Below, in pieces: positions 8,932-15,368 of a DNA stretch of 16,408 nucleotides. Position 1 is the stretch's first letter. The number at the start of each line of letters is the position of its first letter. Under the pieces are notes generated by a model. That model searched no databases, had not been told where the DNA came from, and worked only from the letters and a program-made list of their open reading frames with translations. The DNA comes from RGIG426 sp045640165 (GTDB taxonomy: Bacteria; Bacillota; Clostridia; Oscillospirales; Acutalibacteraceae): the NCBI GenBank assembly GCA_045640165.1, contig JAZUEK010000026.1:1-16408 (forward strand). Direction: 5' to 3'. A program made the position numbers and the translations under genes.

Positions 8932-9186
8932 TTGCTTGTCGTTATGAAAAGTGTAATGTAAAAACGTTTATCGTTGTGGGGCACTTACCCACCTTGTTCT
9001 TTTTATTATATAAGGGGTTACCATAACGCAACCCCTTCTCACAAGATTTTTTGTAGAAAATTCTGGAAGTCGAGAGCGAAATTTTGTGCATTTTTTCAAA
9101 ATGTGCACAAACAGGCGCGTTTTTGCGGCAAAAAGTGCACAAACCGTTGGCAAAACCGTATAAAACGGGAATTTCCACCATAAATA
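8932..9186 (-). promoter_or_regulatory. AT-rich control region of the adhesin gene
   Basis: This stretch lies between the upstream operon's terminator and the adhesin SD, so it must hold the adhesin promoter if that gene is transcribed separately. A TATAAT lies at 9010-9005 on the minus strand. A -35 is poor: GGTTGC with a 17-nt spacer, or TTGCGT with 15 nt. An 8-bp inverted repeat fills the space directly upstream of the TATAAT. Three TGCACAAA octamers lie farther upstream. I see no gene in it. Confidence 0.45.
9012..9037. promoter_or_regulatory. Inverted repeat AAGGGGTT-N10-AACCCCTT
   Basis: Perfect 8-bp arms at 9012-9019 and 9030-9037 are separated by 10 nt. On the minus strand the repeat ends one base before the TATAAT box. 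No T-tract follows on the minus strand, so a terminator reading is unlikely; an operator is the simplest guess. Confidence 0.45.
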
Positions 9187-9212
9187 AAACCCTCGGTTTT
9201 CACCGAGGGTTT
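9182..9212 (-). terminator. Rho-independent terminator of the ychF operon
   Basis: Ten-bp arms AAACCCTCGG (9187-9196) and CCGAGGGTTT (9203-9212) enclose a 6-nt loop. On the minus strand the stem runs into TTTTATTTA. It begins about 20 nt after the stop codon of the proline-rich gene. Confidence 0.9.
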
Positions 9213-9232
9213 CATCAAACATCAAAAAAGAT

Positions 9233-9919
9233 TTAATACATTGAAGAACTCACAATCGAATCCATAATCGACACGCCGAGCGCCGCCATGGCAATCGACA
9301 AAATGACCGAGAGCGCAATGCAAATCGCCGCCCAAATGAGGGTTGCCTTGAAATAGTTGGCGCGGCTACGGTTGCCACTGCCGAACGCCCACACGAAAAT
9401 CATCACAATATTGACGCACGGAATCAACATAACCAGCATCGTAATCAGCCATTGGCCGACCGACATCGGCTCTTCCGCATCGAAGCCGGTGACGTTCGGG
9501 ACGTAGTTCGGCACGGTGGTGTTGGCGCGCTCGTCCGGCGTAATCGGCGGAATGTACGAGCCGCCCGTCGGCTGATTTAAGTTAATCGGGCGGCCGGAAG
9601 CCGTCGATTGGGTGTAATAGGTCGGCTGCACCGGTTGCGCCGGTTGTGCCGGAGTGACCGGTTTCGGCGGCTGTACCGGTTGCGCCGGTTGCGCGGTCAT
9701 AAACGGGTTGGGCGCGGCCGCCGGTTGTGCGGGTTGCGCCGGTTGCGCCGGAGTTGCCGGCTTCGGCTGTTCGCCGAACAACGATTCCGACTTGTCAAAC
9801 GCCGCAAACGGATCGTCCGCCAGCGCGGTCGGTTGCGTCGGCTGTGCCGGAGCCGTCGGCTGTGCCGGCGTTTCCGGGCGATTGTTCAGAAGATCAAAGG
9901 GATTTTGGTTTTGGTCCAT
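9233..9919 (-). CDS. Proline/alanine/glutamine-rich two-helix membrane protein
   Basis: A 228-residue protein. Residues 1-145 are low-complexity, built from PAQP-like steps with NPF/DPF-type motifs (NPFD at 6-9, DDPFAAFD at 35-42, NPFM at 71-74). Two hydrophobic helices follow at about 157-179 and 192-217, with a basic GNRSRANYFKA linker between. There is no signal peptide, so the proline-rich part is probably cytoplasmic or wall-facing depending on topology, which I cannot decide. GAGGAGG at 9933-9927 lies 7 nt from the ATG. It begins 21 nt after the DUF2752 stop and is the last gene before the terminator, so it belongs to the ychF operon. The C-terminal segment resembles small Firmicute membrane proteins of unknown function. 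I do not recognise a specific role. Confidence 0.88.
   Translation of the reverse strand: MDQNQNPFDLLNNRPETPAQPTAPAQPTQPTALADDPFAAFDKSESLFGEQPKPATPAQPAQPAQPAAAPNPFMTAQPAQPVQPPKPVTPAQPAQPVQPTYYTQSTASGRPINLNQPTGGSYIPPITPDERANTTVPNYVPNVTGFDAEEPMSVGQWLITMLVMLIPCVNIVMIFVWAFGSGNRSRANYFKATLIWAAICIALSVILSIAMAALGVSIMDSIVSSSMY
9631..9880 (-). repeat. Short in-frame repeats coding for PAQP steps
   Basis: Runs of the 9-base step CCGGCGCAA and close variants, coding Pro-Ala-Gln, occur in at least four clusters within the proline-rich gene. The in-frame step length means gain or loss of units would change protein length without a frameshift. Confidence 0.7.
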
Positions 9920-9940
9920 AACAATTCCTCCTCAAAATAG

Positions 9941-10372
9941 TTAATGGGAATGTTCCCACAAAAAGTGGACAAGATTGTGCTCGTCGGTGACATACGGTTC
10001 CACGTTCGGGAACACCGTCACCATTTTCCACACGTAAAACACAACGCAACCGCAAAAGCACACGATGGCGACCGTCACCGCGACGGGAAACAGTTTTCGG
10101 CTTCCGTAGCGCGATATAATCAACAGCAAAATCGACGCGAGCGTCGGGAATACCATCGGCTGAAACGCCCACGCCCCGGCAAAGTCAAAGCAGAGCAGTT
10201 TGAAGCTCGCACGGGTCATTCCGCAAAAGGGACACGGAATACCGAACACCCACCGAAACCAGCACGGCGTGCCGAGAAGCACACTCGCCGCCGCCCAAAG
10301 CAGCAGGCCGAGCAACAGCCCTTTCCACCAGGCTTTTAGGTCGGATTTCAGCAGGTCGAAGCCCCGTTTCAT
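9941..10372 (-). CDS. DUF2752 family membrane protein
   Basis: A 143-residue integral membrane protein. The hallmark of DUF2752 is seen at residues 44-54, GIPCPFCGMTR, with two cysteines in CPxCGxTR, followed by a helix and a W-x-F-Q-P-M segment. Hydrophobic segments lie at about 17-34, 72-88 and 94-117. The biochemical role of DUF2752 is not known to me; the paired cysteines suggest metal or redox chemistry, but that is a guess. Its ATG at 10372 overlaps the ychF stop as ATGA, with no clear Shine-Dalgarno sequence of its own, so translation is probably coupled to ychF. It ends 21 nt before the proline-rich membrane protein gene. Co-location with ychF may only reflect shared transcription. 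Confidence 0.88.
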   Translation of the reverse strand: MKRGFDLLKSDLKAWWKGLLLGLLLWAAASVLLGTPCWFRWVFGIPCPFCGMTRASFKLLCFDFAGAWAFQPMVFPTLASILLLIISRYGSRKLFPVAVTVAIVCFCGCVVFYVWKMVTVFPNVEPYVTDEHNLVHFLWEHSH

Positions 10373-11460
10373 ACGTTAAAGCGGAACAGCACCACGTCGC
10401 CGTCCTGCATGACGTATTCCTTGCCCTCGGAGCGGACAAGACCTTTTTCTTTCGCGGCGGCAAGCGAGCCGCACGCCATCAAATCGGCATACGAAACCAC
10501 TTCGGCGCGGATAAAACCACGCTCGAAATCGGTGTGAATTTTGCCGGCGGCTTGCGGCGCTTTGGTGCCGTTCGTAATCGTCCACGCACGCACCTCGGGC
10601 TGGCCGGCGGTGAGGTAAGAGATAAGCCCCAAAAGGCGATAACTCGCTTGAATCAGGCGGTCGAGACCGGAACTATCTAAGCCGAGTTCCGACAAAAACA
10701 GCTGTTTTTCGTCCTCTTCCATGCCGGAGACTTCTTCTTCGAGCGCGGCGCAAATCGGGAGCACTTCGGAACTGTCGCCGGCAATTTCGCGCACGCGATT
10801 GACCATCGCGTTATTCTCGATACCGTTCGTAAACGCGGCTTCGTCCACGTTCGCGGCGTAGATAACCGGCTTGCTCGTGAGCAGCGACACGGTGTGCATC
10901 ATCGCCTCTTCGTCCTCGCTCATCTCGACCGAACGGGCCGGTTTTCCCTCTTCGAGCGCCTCTTTCACGCGCTTATAGAGGTCGAGTTCTTTTTGTAACG
11001 ATTTGTCACCTTTGAGCGCTTTTGTCGTGCGGTCAATGCGGCGGTCGAGCGTCTCCATATCGGCGAAAATCAACTCGAGGTCAATCGTCTCGATGTCGCG
11101 CGCCGGGTCAACACTGCCGTCTACGTGGACAATGTCGTCGTTCTCGAAGCAGCGCACAACGTGGACAATCGCGTCCACCTCGCGGATGTTCGCGAGAAAC
11201 TTGTTGCCGAGGCCCTCGCCGCGGCTCGCGCCTTTCACGAGACCGGCAATGTCCACAAATTCGATGACCGCCGGCGTAACCTTGACGGGGTTATACATTT
11301 CCTCTAACTTTTTCAGCCGCTCATCCGGCACCGCCACCACGCCCACGTTCGGCTCGATGGTGCAAAACGGGTAGTTGGCGCTTTGTGCGCCGGCGTTGGT
11401 AATGGCGTTGAACAGCGTGGATTTGCCGACGTTCGGCAATCCGACGATACCTAATTTCAC
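10369..11460 (-). CDS. ychF: Redox-regulated ATPase/GTPase YchF (OLA1 family)
   Basis: A 363-residue Obg-like P-loop NTPase, the usual length for YchF. Seen: G1 at 7-15 (GLPNVGKST), G3 DIAG at 70-73, an NVDE motif at 204-207 in place of NKxD, a helical segment at about 130-200, and a C-terminal TGS domain from about 278, with the typical HTDFERGFIRAEV near 309-321 and a terminal GDVVLFRFNV. The NxxE form of G4 is what makes YchF prefer ATP. Known relatives bind ribosomes and act in stress and translation control. The start is GTG at 11460, with GGGAGG 7 nt upstream. A longer in-frame ATG at 11523 lies upstream of the expected transcript start and is rejected. First gene of a three-gene operon. 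Confidence 0.97.
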   Translation of the reverse strand: MKLGIVGLPNVGKSTLFNAITNAGAQSANYPFCTIEPNVGVVAVPDERLKKLEEMYNPVKVTPAVIEFVDIAGLVKGASRGEGLGNKFLANIREVDAIVHVVRCFENDDIVHVDGSVDPARDIETIDLELIFADMETLDRRIDRTTKALKGDKSLQKELDLYKRVKEALEEGKPARSVEMSEDEEAMMHTVSLLTSKPVIYAANVDEAAFTNGIENNAMVNRVREIAGDSSEVLPICAALEEEVSGMEEDEKQLFLSELGLDSSGLDRLIQASYRLLGLISYLTAGQPEVRAWTITNGTKAPQAAGKIHTDFERGFIRAEVVSYADLMACGSLAAAKEKGLVRSEGKEYVMQDGDVVLFRFNV

Positions 11461-11513
11461 GAAAAAACCTCCCAAATCGCGCATTTTCGCGCAATACGTC
11501 ATATTCGTAAGAC

Positions 11514-11542
11514 AGTATACCATACCCTGCGGCGTTTTTCAA
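11514..11542 (-). promoter_or_regulatory. Sigma-A-type promoter of ychF
   Basis: On the minus strand TTGAAA (11542-11537), a 17-nt spacer and TATACT (11519-11514) with an extended TGG just before it. Each box matches consensus at 5 of 6 positions. The predicted start near 11507 leaves a leader of about 47 nt before the GTG. Confidence 0.85.
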
Positions 11543-11616
11543 TGTTTTTCGGCGATTTCCCGTGGATTTGTTCGTCACACGTTTCGCCGCATCCTCGCGG
11601 CGGCGCACACAACGCG

Positions 11617-11983
11617 GTGTAGGGACCGGCGTCCTCGACGCTCCATCGTTGGATTCCGATACCTCCTCGGGTGATTTTGTAGGGGTCATTCACGAATGAC
11701 CCCATTCCGGTCGGTGCAATGGTATTTGTTTTGGGGCGATTCGTGAATCGCCCCTCATGCACGCCGCACATCCCATCAAAACCCCAGAAAGAGCTGTCGA
11801 GGGCGCCAGCCCATCGTTGGATTCTGATACCACCTCGGGTGATTTTGTAGGGGTCATTCACGAATGACCCCATTCCGGTCGGTGCAATGTATTCGGTGGG
11901 GCGATTCGTGAATCGCCCCTCATGCACGCCGCACATCCCATCAAAACCCCAGAAAGAGCTGTCGGGGGCGTCGTCCCCTACAC
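11617..11983. repeat. MITE-like intergenic repeat, two tandem units
   Basis: The unit CCATCGTTGG... starts at 11643 and again at 11811, a 168-bp period. The left end GTGTAGGG(A)C(C)GGCG(T)CCTCGAC and the right end GTCG...CCCCTACAC are near-perfect inverted repeats of one another, comparing with the copy at 12777-12973. Each unit holds two 9-bp-arm hairpins: GGGGTCATT/AATGACCCC (11682-11703; 11850-11871) and GGGGCGATT/AATCGCCCC (11733-11754; 11898-11919). No transposase is present. Because 168 is a multiple of three, a spurious reading frame runs through both units. Confidence 0.88.
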
Positions 11984-12007
11984 GCCTACCACGCATCCTA
12001 TCAAAAC

Positions 12008-12036
12008 AAAAATCCCACTCACTAAAGCGAGTGGGA
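12008..12036 (-). terminator. Second terminator behind the pilin gene
   Basis: Eight-bp arms TCCCACTC (12013-12020) and GAGTGGGA (12029-12036) enclose an 8-nt loop. On the minus strand the stem runs directly into TTTTTGTTTT. Confidence 0.8.
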
Positions 12037-12045
12037 CAAAAGGGC

Positions 12046-12085
12046 AAAAAAGATGGGCGGAGGATGCAACTCTCATCCTCCGCCC
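12046..12085 (-). terminator. Main Rho-independent terminator of the pilin gene
   Basis: Perfect 12-bp G+C-rich arms lie at 12055-12066 and 12074-12085 with a 7-nt loop. On the minus strand the stem is followed by ATC and six Ts (12051-12046). It lies 37 nt past the pilin stop. Confidence 0.93.
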
Positions 12086-12122
12086 AGAAGTTCACTATTT
12101 AGTTAGTTCAACTAATCCTAAA

Positions 12123-12539
12123 TTAGGACGCGTTGCCCAGCGGCGGGACACTAGATTTCATCATGCAGTCTTTGTCAAAAGTGCAAGTGATGTAGGTGCC
12201 GAGCTTTTTGAATTCAGTAGAAGTCACTTTCATGGCAGTATCGTCGCCAGACGTAGCCAATTGCTGACCATCTTTGTTCAAATAGAAGGTCTCGGTACTC
12301 GTGCCAGACAACGCATCAATTTTTGCTTTGACATCAACCGGAGTTTCGCCGCCGTCAGCAGCCATAAACTGCGCAACGACGAGGGATTTCAGCGCACGGG
12401 CGTTGGCGAGGTCCGTCTTTTGACGGGATTTCTCCAAAGCGGCGGTGAAGGTCGGGATCGCGATGGCGATCAAGATGGCGATGATCGCGATAACGATCAG
12501 CATTTCCATAAGGGTAAAGCCTTTTTTGTTCATTTTCAT
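12123..12539 (-). CDS. Type IV pilin-like protein (prepilin, class III signal)
   Basis: A 138-residue prepilin. MKMNKKG is followed by FTLMEMLIVIAIIAILIAIAIP: cleavage by prepilin peptidase is expected after G7, giving mature F1 (methylated in relatives) and the conserved E5. The hydrophobic helix covers about residues 8-31. The soluble domain is short, rich in K, D and T, with Cys pair TCTFDKDC near the end that could form a disulfide loop as in many pilins. AGGAG at 12553-12549 is 9 nt from the ATG; a second ATG six bases on (12533) is less well spaced. It stands alone with its own promoter and terminators. No pilus ATPase, platform protein or prepilin peptidase is in the window, so it must use machinery encoded elsewhere. 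A pseudopilin or DNA-uptake pilin is possible. Confidence 0.93.
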   Translation of the reverse strand: MKMNKKGFTLMEMLIVIAIIAILIAIAIPTFTAALEKSRQKTDLANARALKSLVVAQFMAADGGETPVDVKAKIDALSGTSTETFYLNKDGQQLATSGDDTAMKVTSTEFKKLGTYITCTFDKDCMMKSSVPPLGNAS

Positions 12540-12621
12540 GATACATTTCTCCTTTTCAAAGATATTGAGTTGTTTCGCCAAACAAGCAGGTGAGTTGGAC
12601 CCCCTCGTTTGGTGTACATAT

Positions 12622-12650
12622 ATTGTACTCACTTTCTGAGTAAATGTCAA
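12622..12650 (-). promoter_or_regulatory. Near-consensus promoter of the pilin gene
   Basis: On the minus strand TTGACA (12650-12645, 6 of 6), a 17-nt spacer and TACAAT (12627-12622, 5 of 6). Transcription would start near 12615, giving a leader of about 75 nt before the ATG at 12539. Confidence 0.9.
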
Positions 12651-12666
12651 TACTCAAAAAGTGAGT
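12627..12666. promoter_or_regulatory. 15-bp inverted repeat operator around the pilin -35 box
   Basis: Arms ACTCACTTTCTGAGT (12627-12641) and ACTCAAAAAGTGAGT (12652-12666) are inverted copies, matching at 14 of 15 positions. The 10-nt centre holds the whole TTGACA, and the first arm fills most of the -35/-10 spacer. A dimeric or tetrameric repressor bound here would block RNA polymerase. Each arm is itself a near-palindrome with ACTCA/TGAGT ends. The binding protein is not identifiable. Confidence 0.8.
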
Positions 12667-12776
12667 TTTTGTAAATTCGTGCAAAAAATTCAAAATTTGA
12701 GTATTTCTTTTGTTTGTTTTGCACAATAAAATGGCGTTTTTGAAAACAATTCCCACAATTCGCCCCGATTTTTTTC

Positions 12777-12973
12777 GCAGGGACCGGCGTCCTCGACGGT
12801 CCATCGTTGGATTGCGATACCACCTCGGATGATTTTGTAGGGGTCATTCACGAATGACCCCCTTACAGTCGGCGTGACGTATTCGGTGGGGCGATTCGTG
12901 AATCGCCCCTACATGCACGCCGCACGTTCCATCACAATCCCAGAAAGGGCTGTCGAGGCGCCAGCCCCTACAC
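12777..12973. repeat. MITE-like intergenic repeat, single unit
   Basis: Same family and same orientation as the tandem pair at 11617-11983. The left end GGGACCGGCGTCCTCGACG at 12780 is matched by the right end GTCGAGGCGCCAGCCCCTAC in inverted form. Internal hairpins lie at 12840-12861 and 12888-12909. It fills most of the gap between the acyl-CoA ligase terminator and the pilin promoter region; the remaining 12667-12776 is AT-rich and holds nothing I can identify. Confidence 0.85.
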
Positions 12974-13007
12974 GCCCACCGGAGGTTTCATCGTAATCCC
13001 TCGGCGC

Positions 13008-13040
13008 AAAAAAAGAGCAGTGCCACGCACTGCTCTTTTT
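13008..13040 (-). terminator. Terminator of the oxidoreductase/ligase operon
   Basis: Perfect 13-bp arms at 13011-13023 and 13027-13039 enclose a 3-nt loop. A-rich and T-rich flanks on both sides make it potentially bidirectional. On the minus strand the stem is followed by a T tract. It lies about 18 nt past the ligase stop. Confidence 0.92.
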
Positions 13041-13057
13041 ATATATATTACCTTTTC

Positions 13058-14767
13058 TTATTGCTTTTGCGATTCAATCCACGCCTGCATATCGCGGTCG
13101 CGGATAACGGCGCGCTGAATTTTGCCGCTGAACGTCTTCGGAAGCGCATCCGTAAACACCACAATACGCGGATATTTGTACGGCGCGGTATTCACCTTGA
13201 CGTAGGTTTGCAGTTCTTTCACAAGTTCCGGACTGCCCTCGAACCCTTTGGCGAGCACAATTGTAGCTTTCACAAGGAAGCCGCGAATCCCGTCGGGGTC
13301 GGGCACGCCGGTCACGGCAACCTCGGCGACGGCGTCGTGTTCCATCAGCACGCTTTCAATCTCGAACGGCCCGATACGGTAACCGGAAGATTTAATCACG
13401 TCGTCACCGCGGCCGACGAAACGGAACATCCCGTGTTCGTCGCGATAGGCGCGGTCGCCGGTGTGATAAAACCCGTTGCGGTAGGCGTTGGCGGTCTCTT
13501 CCGCATTCTCGTTGTAGCTGGAAAGAAGACCGAGCGGACGGTTTTCGATGCTCTCGGCACAAACACAAATCTCGCCCACCGTACCGCGTTGCGCCTGCTG
13601 ATCATCCGCGTCGAGGATATGCACGTCAAATCCAGGCGACGGGAAGCCGAGCGCACCGGGCACCGGCTCCATAAACGGCGCAAACGTGGCGATACACACG
13701 GGCGTTTCACTCTGGCCGAAGCCCTCGTGAATTTTGAGCCCGGTCGCCTCGTACCATTTGTTGAAAATCTCCGGGTTAAGCGCCTCGCCGGCAGTGCAGC
13801 AATGGGTAAGCGCCGAAAGATCGTATTTCGACACGTCGCATTGGAGCATCATACGGTACATCGTCGGCGGCACGCAGAACGTCGTCACCTTGTACTTTTC
13901 GAGCATATGCAGGATGTTGTCACCGTTGAACTTATCGAAATCGTAGATAAGCAGCGCGGTTTCACCCATCCATTGGCCGTACATCTTGCCCCAGAAGCAT
14001 TTCATCCAGCCGGAATCGGACACGGTGAAGTGCAAGCCGCCGTCCACCACGCGATGCCAAAACACGCCGGTGGCGATATGGCCGAGCGGATAACGGAAGT
14101 CGTGGGTGATGATTTTCGGATAGCCGGTCGTGCCGGACGTAAACGCAATCATCGAGGTATCCGTGCCGCCGGCGTAGTCGTCGCCCTGCGGTTTTTCCCA
14201 CTCGTACGGCACGCTTTCGATTTCCGCCTCAAAGTCAATCCAACCGGGGATTTGTTTGCCTTTGGTAACGAATTTCATCTCGACGGTTTCGTACTGGCCC
14301 TCGCCCTTGTCGAAATAGTCGGTGCAGTCGCCGTCGGCGGTGATGATGACCGCCTTGACCTTTGCCGCATTACAGCGATAGACGTAGTCTTTCGCCATCA
14401 GCATATTGGTCGCCGGCACCAAAATCGCGCCGAGTTTGTGCATACCGAGCAGCAGGAACCAGAACCAGTAACTGCGTTTAAGCACCATCAGCACGCGGTC
14501 GCCCTTGCGGATACCTTTCGAGTAAAGATACCGCGCGGCGCGATCCGACTCACGTTTTAAGTCCGCAAACGTGTAGATGCGTTCCTCAAAATCGTTAGAA
14601 ACCCAAACCATCGCGCGCTTGTCGGGCTTTTCCGCCGCCAACACGTCGATGACGTCATAGGCGAAGTTGAACCCGTCGGGGCAGGTGATATGATAATTTT
14701 CGTGTAGGTCTTCGTAACTCGTAAACGAGTCACGCGAACGACCGATAAATTTTTCATAAATAGCCAT
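13058..14767 (-). CDS. AMP-forming acyl-CoA synthetase (acetyl/medium-chain acyl-CoA ligase type)
   Basis: A 569-residue ANL-superfamily enzyme that would activate a carboxylic acid with ATP and CoA through an acyl-adenylate. Seen in order: phosphate-binding TSGTTGYPK (210-218), A5 GFGQSE (349-354), A7 HTGD (435-438), hinge region FVGRGDDVIKSSGYRIG (450-466) and the C-terminal PKTFSGK (543-549) whose K549 is the adenylation lysine. Overall it resembles acetyl-CoA synthetase-like and medium-chain enzymes more than phenylacetate-CoA ligases. AGGAG 6 nt upstream supports the ATG at 14767. It lies 24 nt after the XRE/cupin regulator and downstream of the 2-oxoacid oxidoreductase genes, so its substrates are plausibly the short or branched acids that correspond to that enzyme's acyl-CoA products. 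Substrate choice cannot be read from sequence here. Confidence 0.93.
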   Translation of the reverse strand: MAIYEKFIGRSRDSFTSYEDLHENYHITCPDGFNFAYDVIDVLAAEKPDKRAMVWVSNDFEERIYTFADLKRESDRAARYLYSKGIRKGDRVLMVLKRSYWFWFLLLGMHKLGAILVPATNMLMAKDYVYRCNAAKVKAVIITADGDCTDYFDKGEGQYETVEMKFVTKGKQIPGWIDFEAEIESVPYEWEKPQGDDYAGGTDTSMIAFTSGTTGYPKIITHDFRYPLGHIATGVFWHRVVDGGLHFTVSDSGWMKCFWGKMYGQWMGETALLIYDFDKFNGDNILHMLEKYKVTTFCVPPTMYRMMLQCDVSKYDLSALTHCCTAGEALNPEIFNKWYEATGLKIHEGFGQSETPVCIATFAPFMEPVPGALGFPSPGFDVHILDADDQQAQRGTVGEICVCAESIENRPLGLLSSYNENAEETANAYRNGFYHTGDRAYRDEHGMFRFVGRGDDVIKSSGYRIGPFEIESVLMEHDAVAEVAVTGVPDPDGIRGFLVKATIVLAKGFEGSPELVKELQTYVKVNTAPYKYPRIVVFTDALPKTFSGKIQRAVIRDRDMQAWIESQKQ

Positions 14768-14791
14768 AGTAAACTCCTAAAATATGCGCGA

Positions 14792-15343
14792 TTATTTGAG
14801 AACGATTGCGAGGAACTTGGCAGGTTTGTCGCCAAGCACCTGCATCGCGTGAGGAAGCGAGGAATCGAAATACACGCTGTCGCCTTCGGACAAATCGTGT
14901 ACCGTGTCCCCGAGGAAGAACCGCATTTCGCCCGAAAGCAGGTAGTTGAACTCCTGTCCCTCGTGACTGTTGAGATGGGGCTCTTTGGCGTCCGGCTTCA
15001 CCGTTACAAGAAGCGGCTCGGCTTTTTTGCCGCGGAAAGTCAGCGCCAAATGCTTATAATCATAGTCTTTGTTGCGCGTAACGGCATAGCCTTTTCCGGC
15101 TTTGACCAGCGTGCACATCGACAATTTCGGCGATTCGCCGCTCAAAATGTCCAACACGTCCACCCCAAATACACCGGCGGCATTATAGAGAAAACTAAAC
15201 GAGAAATCGAGCTCGCCCCGTTCGTAGGCAAGATACTCCTCAACCGAAATCTCCAATTTTTCCGCCGCTTGCTCGGGGGTCAGTTCGCAAACGTCACGCA
15301 GCGCCATTAAACGCTGACCAATCTCCTTGAGTTGTTCCGTCAT
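14792..15343 (-). CDS. XRE-family regulator with C-terminal cupin domain
   Basis: A 183-residue protein with an N-terminal helix-turn-helix at about 7-66 (with LTPEQAAEKLEISVEEYLAYERG as the recognition part) and a cupin beta-barrel at about 110-181. Cupin motif residues H123, H127, E131 and, in the second motif, H165 are present, so metal binding is possible. Proteins of this layout are transcriptional regulators that sense a small ligand through the cupin. AGGGAGG lies about 9 nt upstream of the ATG. Gaps of 25 nt to the oxidoreductase gamma gene and 24 nt to the ligase gene place it inside that operon, which suggests it controls its own unit in response to a pathway acid, acyl-CoA or amino acid. 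Ligand and target are not known. Confidence 0.93.
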   Translation of the reverse strand: MTEQLKEIGQRLMALRDVCELTPEQAAEKLEISVEEYLAYERGELDFSFSFLYNAAGVFGVDVLDILSGESPKLSMCTLVKAGKGYAVTRNKDYDYKHLALTFRGKKAEPLLVTVKPDAKEPHLNSHEGQEFNYLLSGEMRFFLGDTVHDLSEGDSVYFDSSLPHAMQVLGDKPAKFLAIVLK

Positions 15344-15368
15344 AAGGACACGCCTCCCTTCGAGGATA

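Noticed and set aside
8942..9225. Short frames of 69-85 codons in the AT-rich control region on both strands
   Set aside because: No ribosome binding sites, mutually overlapping, start in or next to the terminator, and no recognisable protein features.
9608..9940. Plus-strand Arg- or Gly/Cys-rich frames opposite the proline-rich gene
   Set aside because: Antisense of a low-complexity PAQP repeat; composition explains them completely.
11461..11523. A 21-residue N-terminal extension of YchF from an ATG at 11523
   Set aside because: The -10 box (11514-11519) lies inside it, so the transcript starts downstream. The GTG at 11460 has a well-spaced GGGAGG and gives the family's standard N-terminus.
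11499..12095. A 198-codon minus-strand frame with an internal repeat (DSSFWGFDGMCGVHEGRFTNRP)
   Set aside because: It is a translation of the MITE-like repeat, open only because the period is 168 bp. It also spans the pilin terminators and the ychF promoter and has no credible ribosome binding site.
12540..12615. A cyclic-di-GMP riboswitch in the pilin leader
   Set aside because: The leader is about 75 nt. I see only a short CCAAAC/GTTTGG stem and not the conserved riboswitch core or a terminator before the gene.
12540..12650. A 37-residue extension of the pilin from 12650
   Set aside because: It overlaps the -35 box and starts upstream of the transcript. It would bury the class III signal sequence.
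13061..14560. A 499-codon plus-strand frame opposite the acyl-CoA ligase
   Set aside because: In-register antisense shadow rich in H and R; the minus strand encodes all ANL-family motifs without interruption.
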